A stretch of 64,000 bases of DNA, taken from assembly GCA_021014325.1 (NCBI GenBank), contig CM037475.1, forward strand, positions 2,325,001 through 2,389,000. Direction: 5' to 3'. Made by a program: the position numbers and the translations under genes. Source of the DNA: Plazaster borealis. Lineage: Eukaryota > Echinodermata > Asteroidea > Forcipulatida > Labidiasteridae. The notes under the pieces were generated by a model. That model did no database searches and was not told the DNA's origin. It saw only the letters and a list, made by a program, of their open reading frames with translations. Shown here piece by piece: positions 1-64,000 of the stretch (positions are counted from its first letter, which is position 1; every line of letters starts with the position of its first letter).

Positions 1-58
1 CCTTGTTTGGTTAACTTTTATATACTAACTAAATAAAACAAACTTAATTTCTGTTTAA

Positions 59-446
59 GGGATTGTATACGTTTGGTAATTGGAACCCACTGTTTGTTTC
101 AATCCTATATAGTTGTAGATATATACCATAAAACTAACCTGTGAAAATTTCATTTCAAAAGGTGTTAGTGTTTTTGAGATATTGCCGAAAATCTTGAGCG
201 ATTATGTCCACGCAGGAAGAATAATCTGCAATTGGAATACGCAATCTGAGAAACGTTACTGTCAGTAACGCTTCCCAGATTCAAATTTTGGGGGATAAAA
301 AGTGATATCTCTTTCCTTAACCGCAGTACTTTGAAGTGAAAAGTTTCTCAAAATGCATTTTACTATCCAAAGCTGCTGTACTTCTTACCAAGTAAGTTTT
401 TATTGCCATTAATTTTCAGAGTCATTGCCAAATGTATACAGAGCCT
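59..446. mobile_element. TTAA-flanked MITE, family A
   Basis: TTAA at 55-58 and 447-450. Ends are imperfect inverted repeats around TGTATACGTTTGGTAATT (left) and its complement near 424-441. No coding capacity. Nearly the same sequence recurs at 12917-13270. Confidence 0.8.
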
Positions 447-539
447 TTAAATGATATGTCTTGTGGAAACTCTATCACTGGAATAATTTAACACTCCAAA
501 ACCAAGATTAAATCAGATATTTGTCTTTTATTATCTCAG

Positions 540-64000
<63,461 letters not shown>

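Noticed and set aside
1..539. An earlier dynein exon left of 540
   Set aside because: The stretch is largely a family A MITE, and I see no family-like coding segment with splice sites.

Overview
This is a 64 kb stretch of animal (intron-rich eukaryotic) genome dominated by one gene on the + strand: an axonemal dynein heavy chain of the DNAH3/DNAH7/DNAH12 (single-headed inner-arm) clade. I could place 55 coding exons from 540 to the right edge. All introns are GT-AG and every codon phase joins. The exons sum to 10,035 nt, giving 3,345 uninterrupted codons. The window starts inside the tail and ends just after AAA6, so the first exons (promoter, start codon) lie to the left and the last C-terminal exons to the right. 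No second host gene is visible. The repeat vocabulary (short palindromic MITEs opening GGGCCCAATTTCATAGAGC, TTAA-flanked MITEs of about 360 bp, Leu-tRNA-headed SINEs) resembles echinoderm, perhaps sea-star, DNA to me. That assignment is an impression, not a result.

Layout: 1-13.9 kb holds tail and linker exons 1-11; the intron after exon 2 contains an apparently intact 2.4 kb piggyBac transposon (2014-4413, - strand). 16-23 kb holds the end of the linker and AAA1 (exons 12-18, P-loop in exon 16, Walker B in exon 17). 25-32 kb is AAA2 (exons 19-25). 33.7-41.2 kb is AAA3 (exons 26-32). 42.2-46 kb is AAA4 (exons 33-36). 46.6-50.8 kb is the stalk with the microtubule-binding domain (exons 37-41). 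51.3-56.4 kb is AAA5 (exons 42-46). 56.9-64 kb is AAA6 and the start of the C-terminal region (exons 47-55).

The introns are packed with mobile DNA: the piggyBac element, several TTAA-flanked MITE families, other TIR elements including hAT-like ones, at least five tRNA-headed SINE families, fragments of CR1/L2/Jockey-like LINEs, and tandem arrays of 6 to about 115 bp. Many are nested or laid end to end. I did not find a defence island, CRISPR array or other prokaryote-type system. The unusual signals are structural: dead tandem copies of exon pieces beside working exons, splice sites that sit in or at the edge of tandem repeats, TTAA-flanked elements bracketed by longer direct repeats that themselves begin and end in TTAA, and a dispersed repeat carrying a hammerhead-ribozyme-like hairpin.
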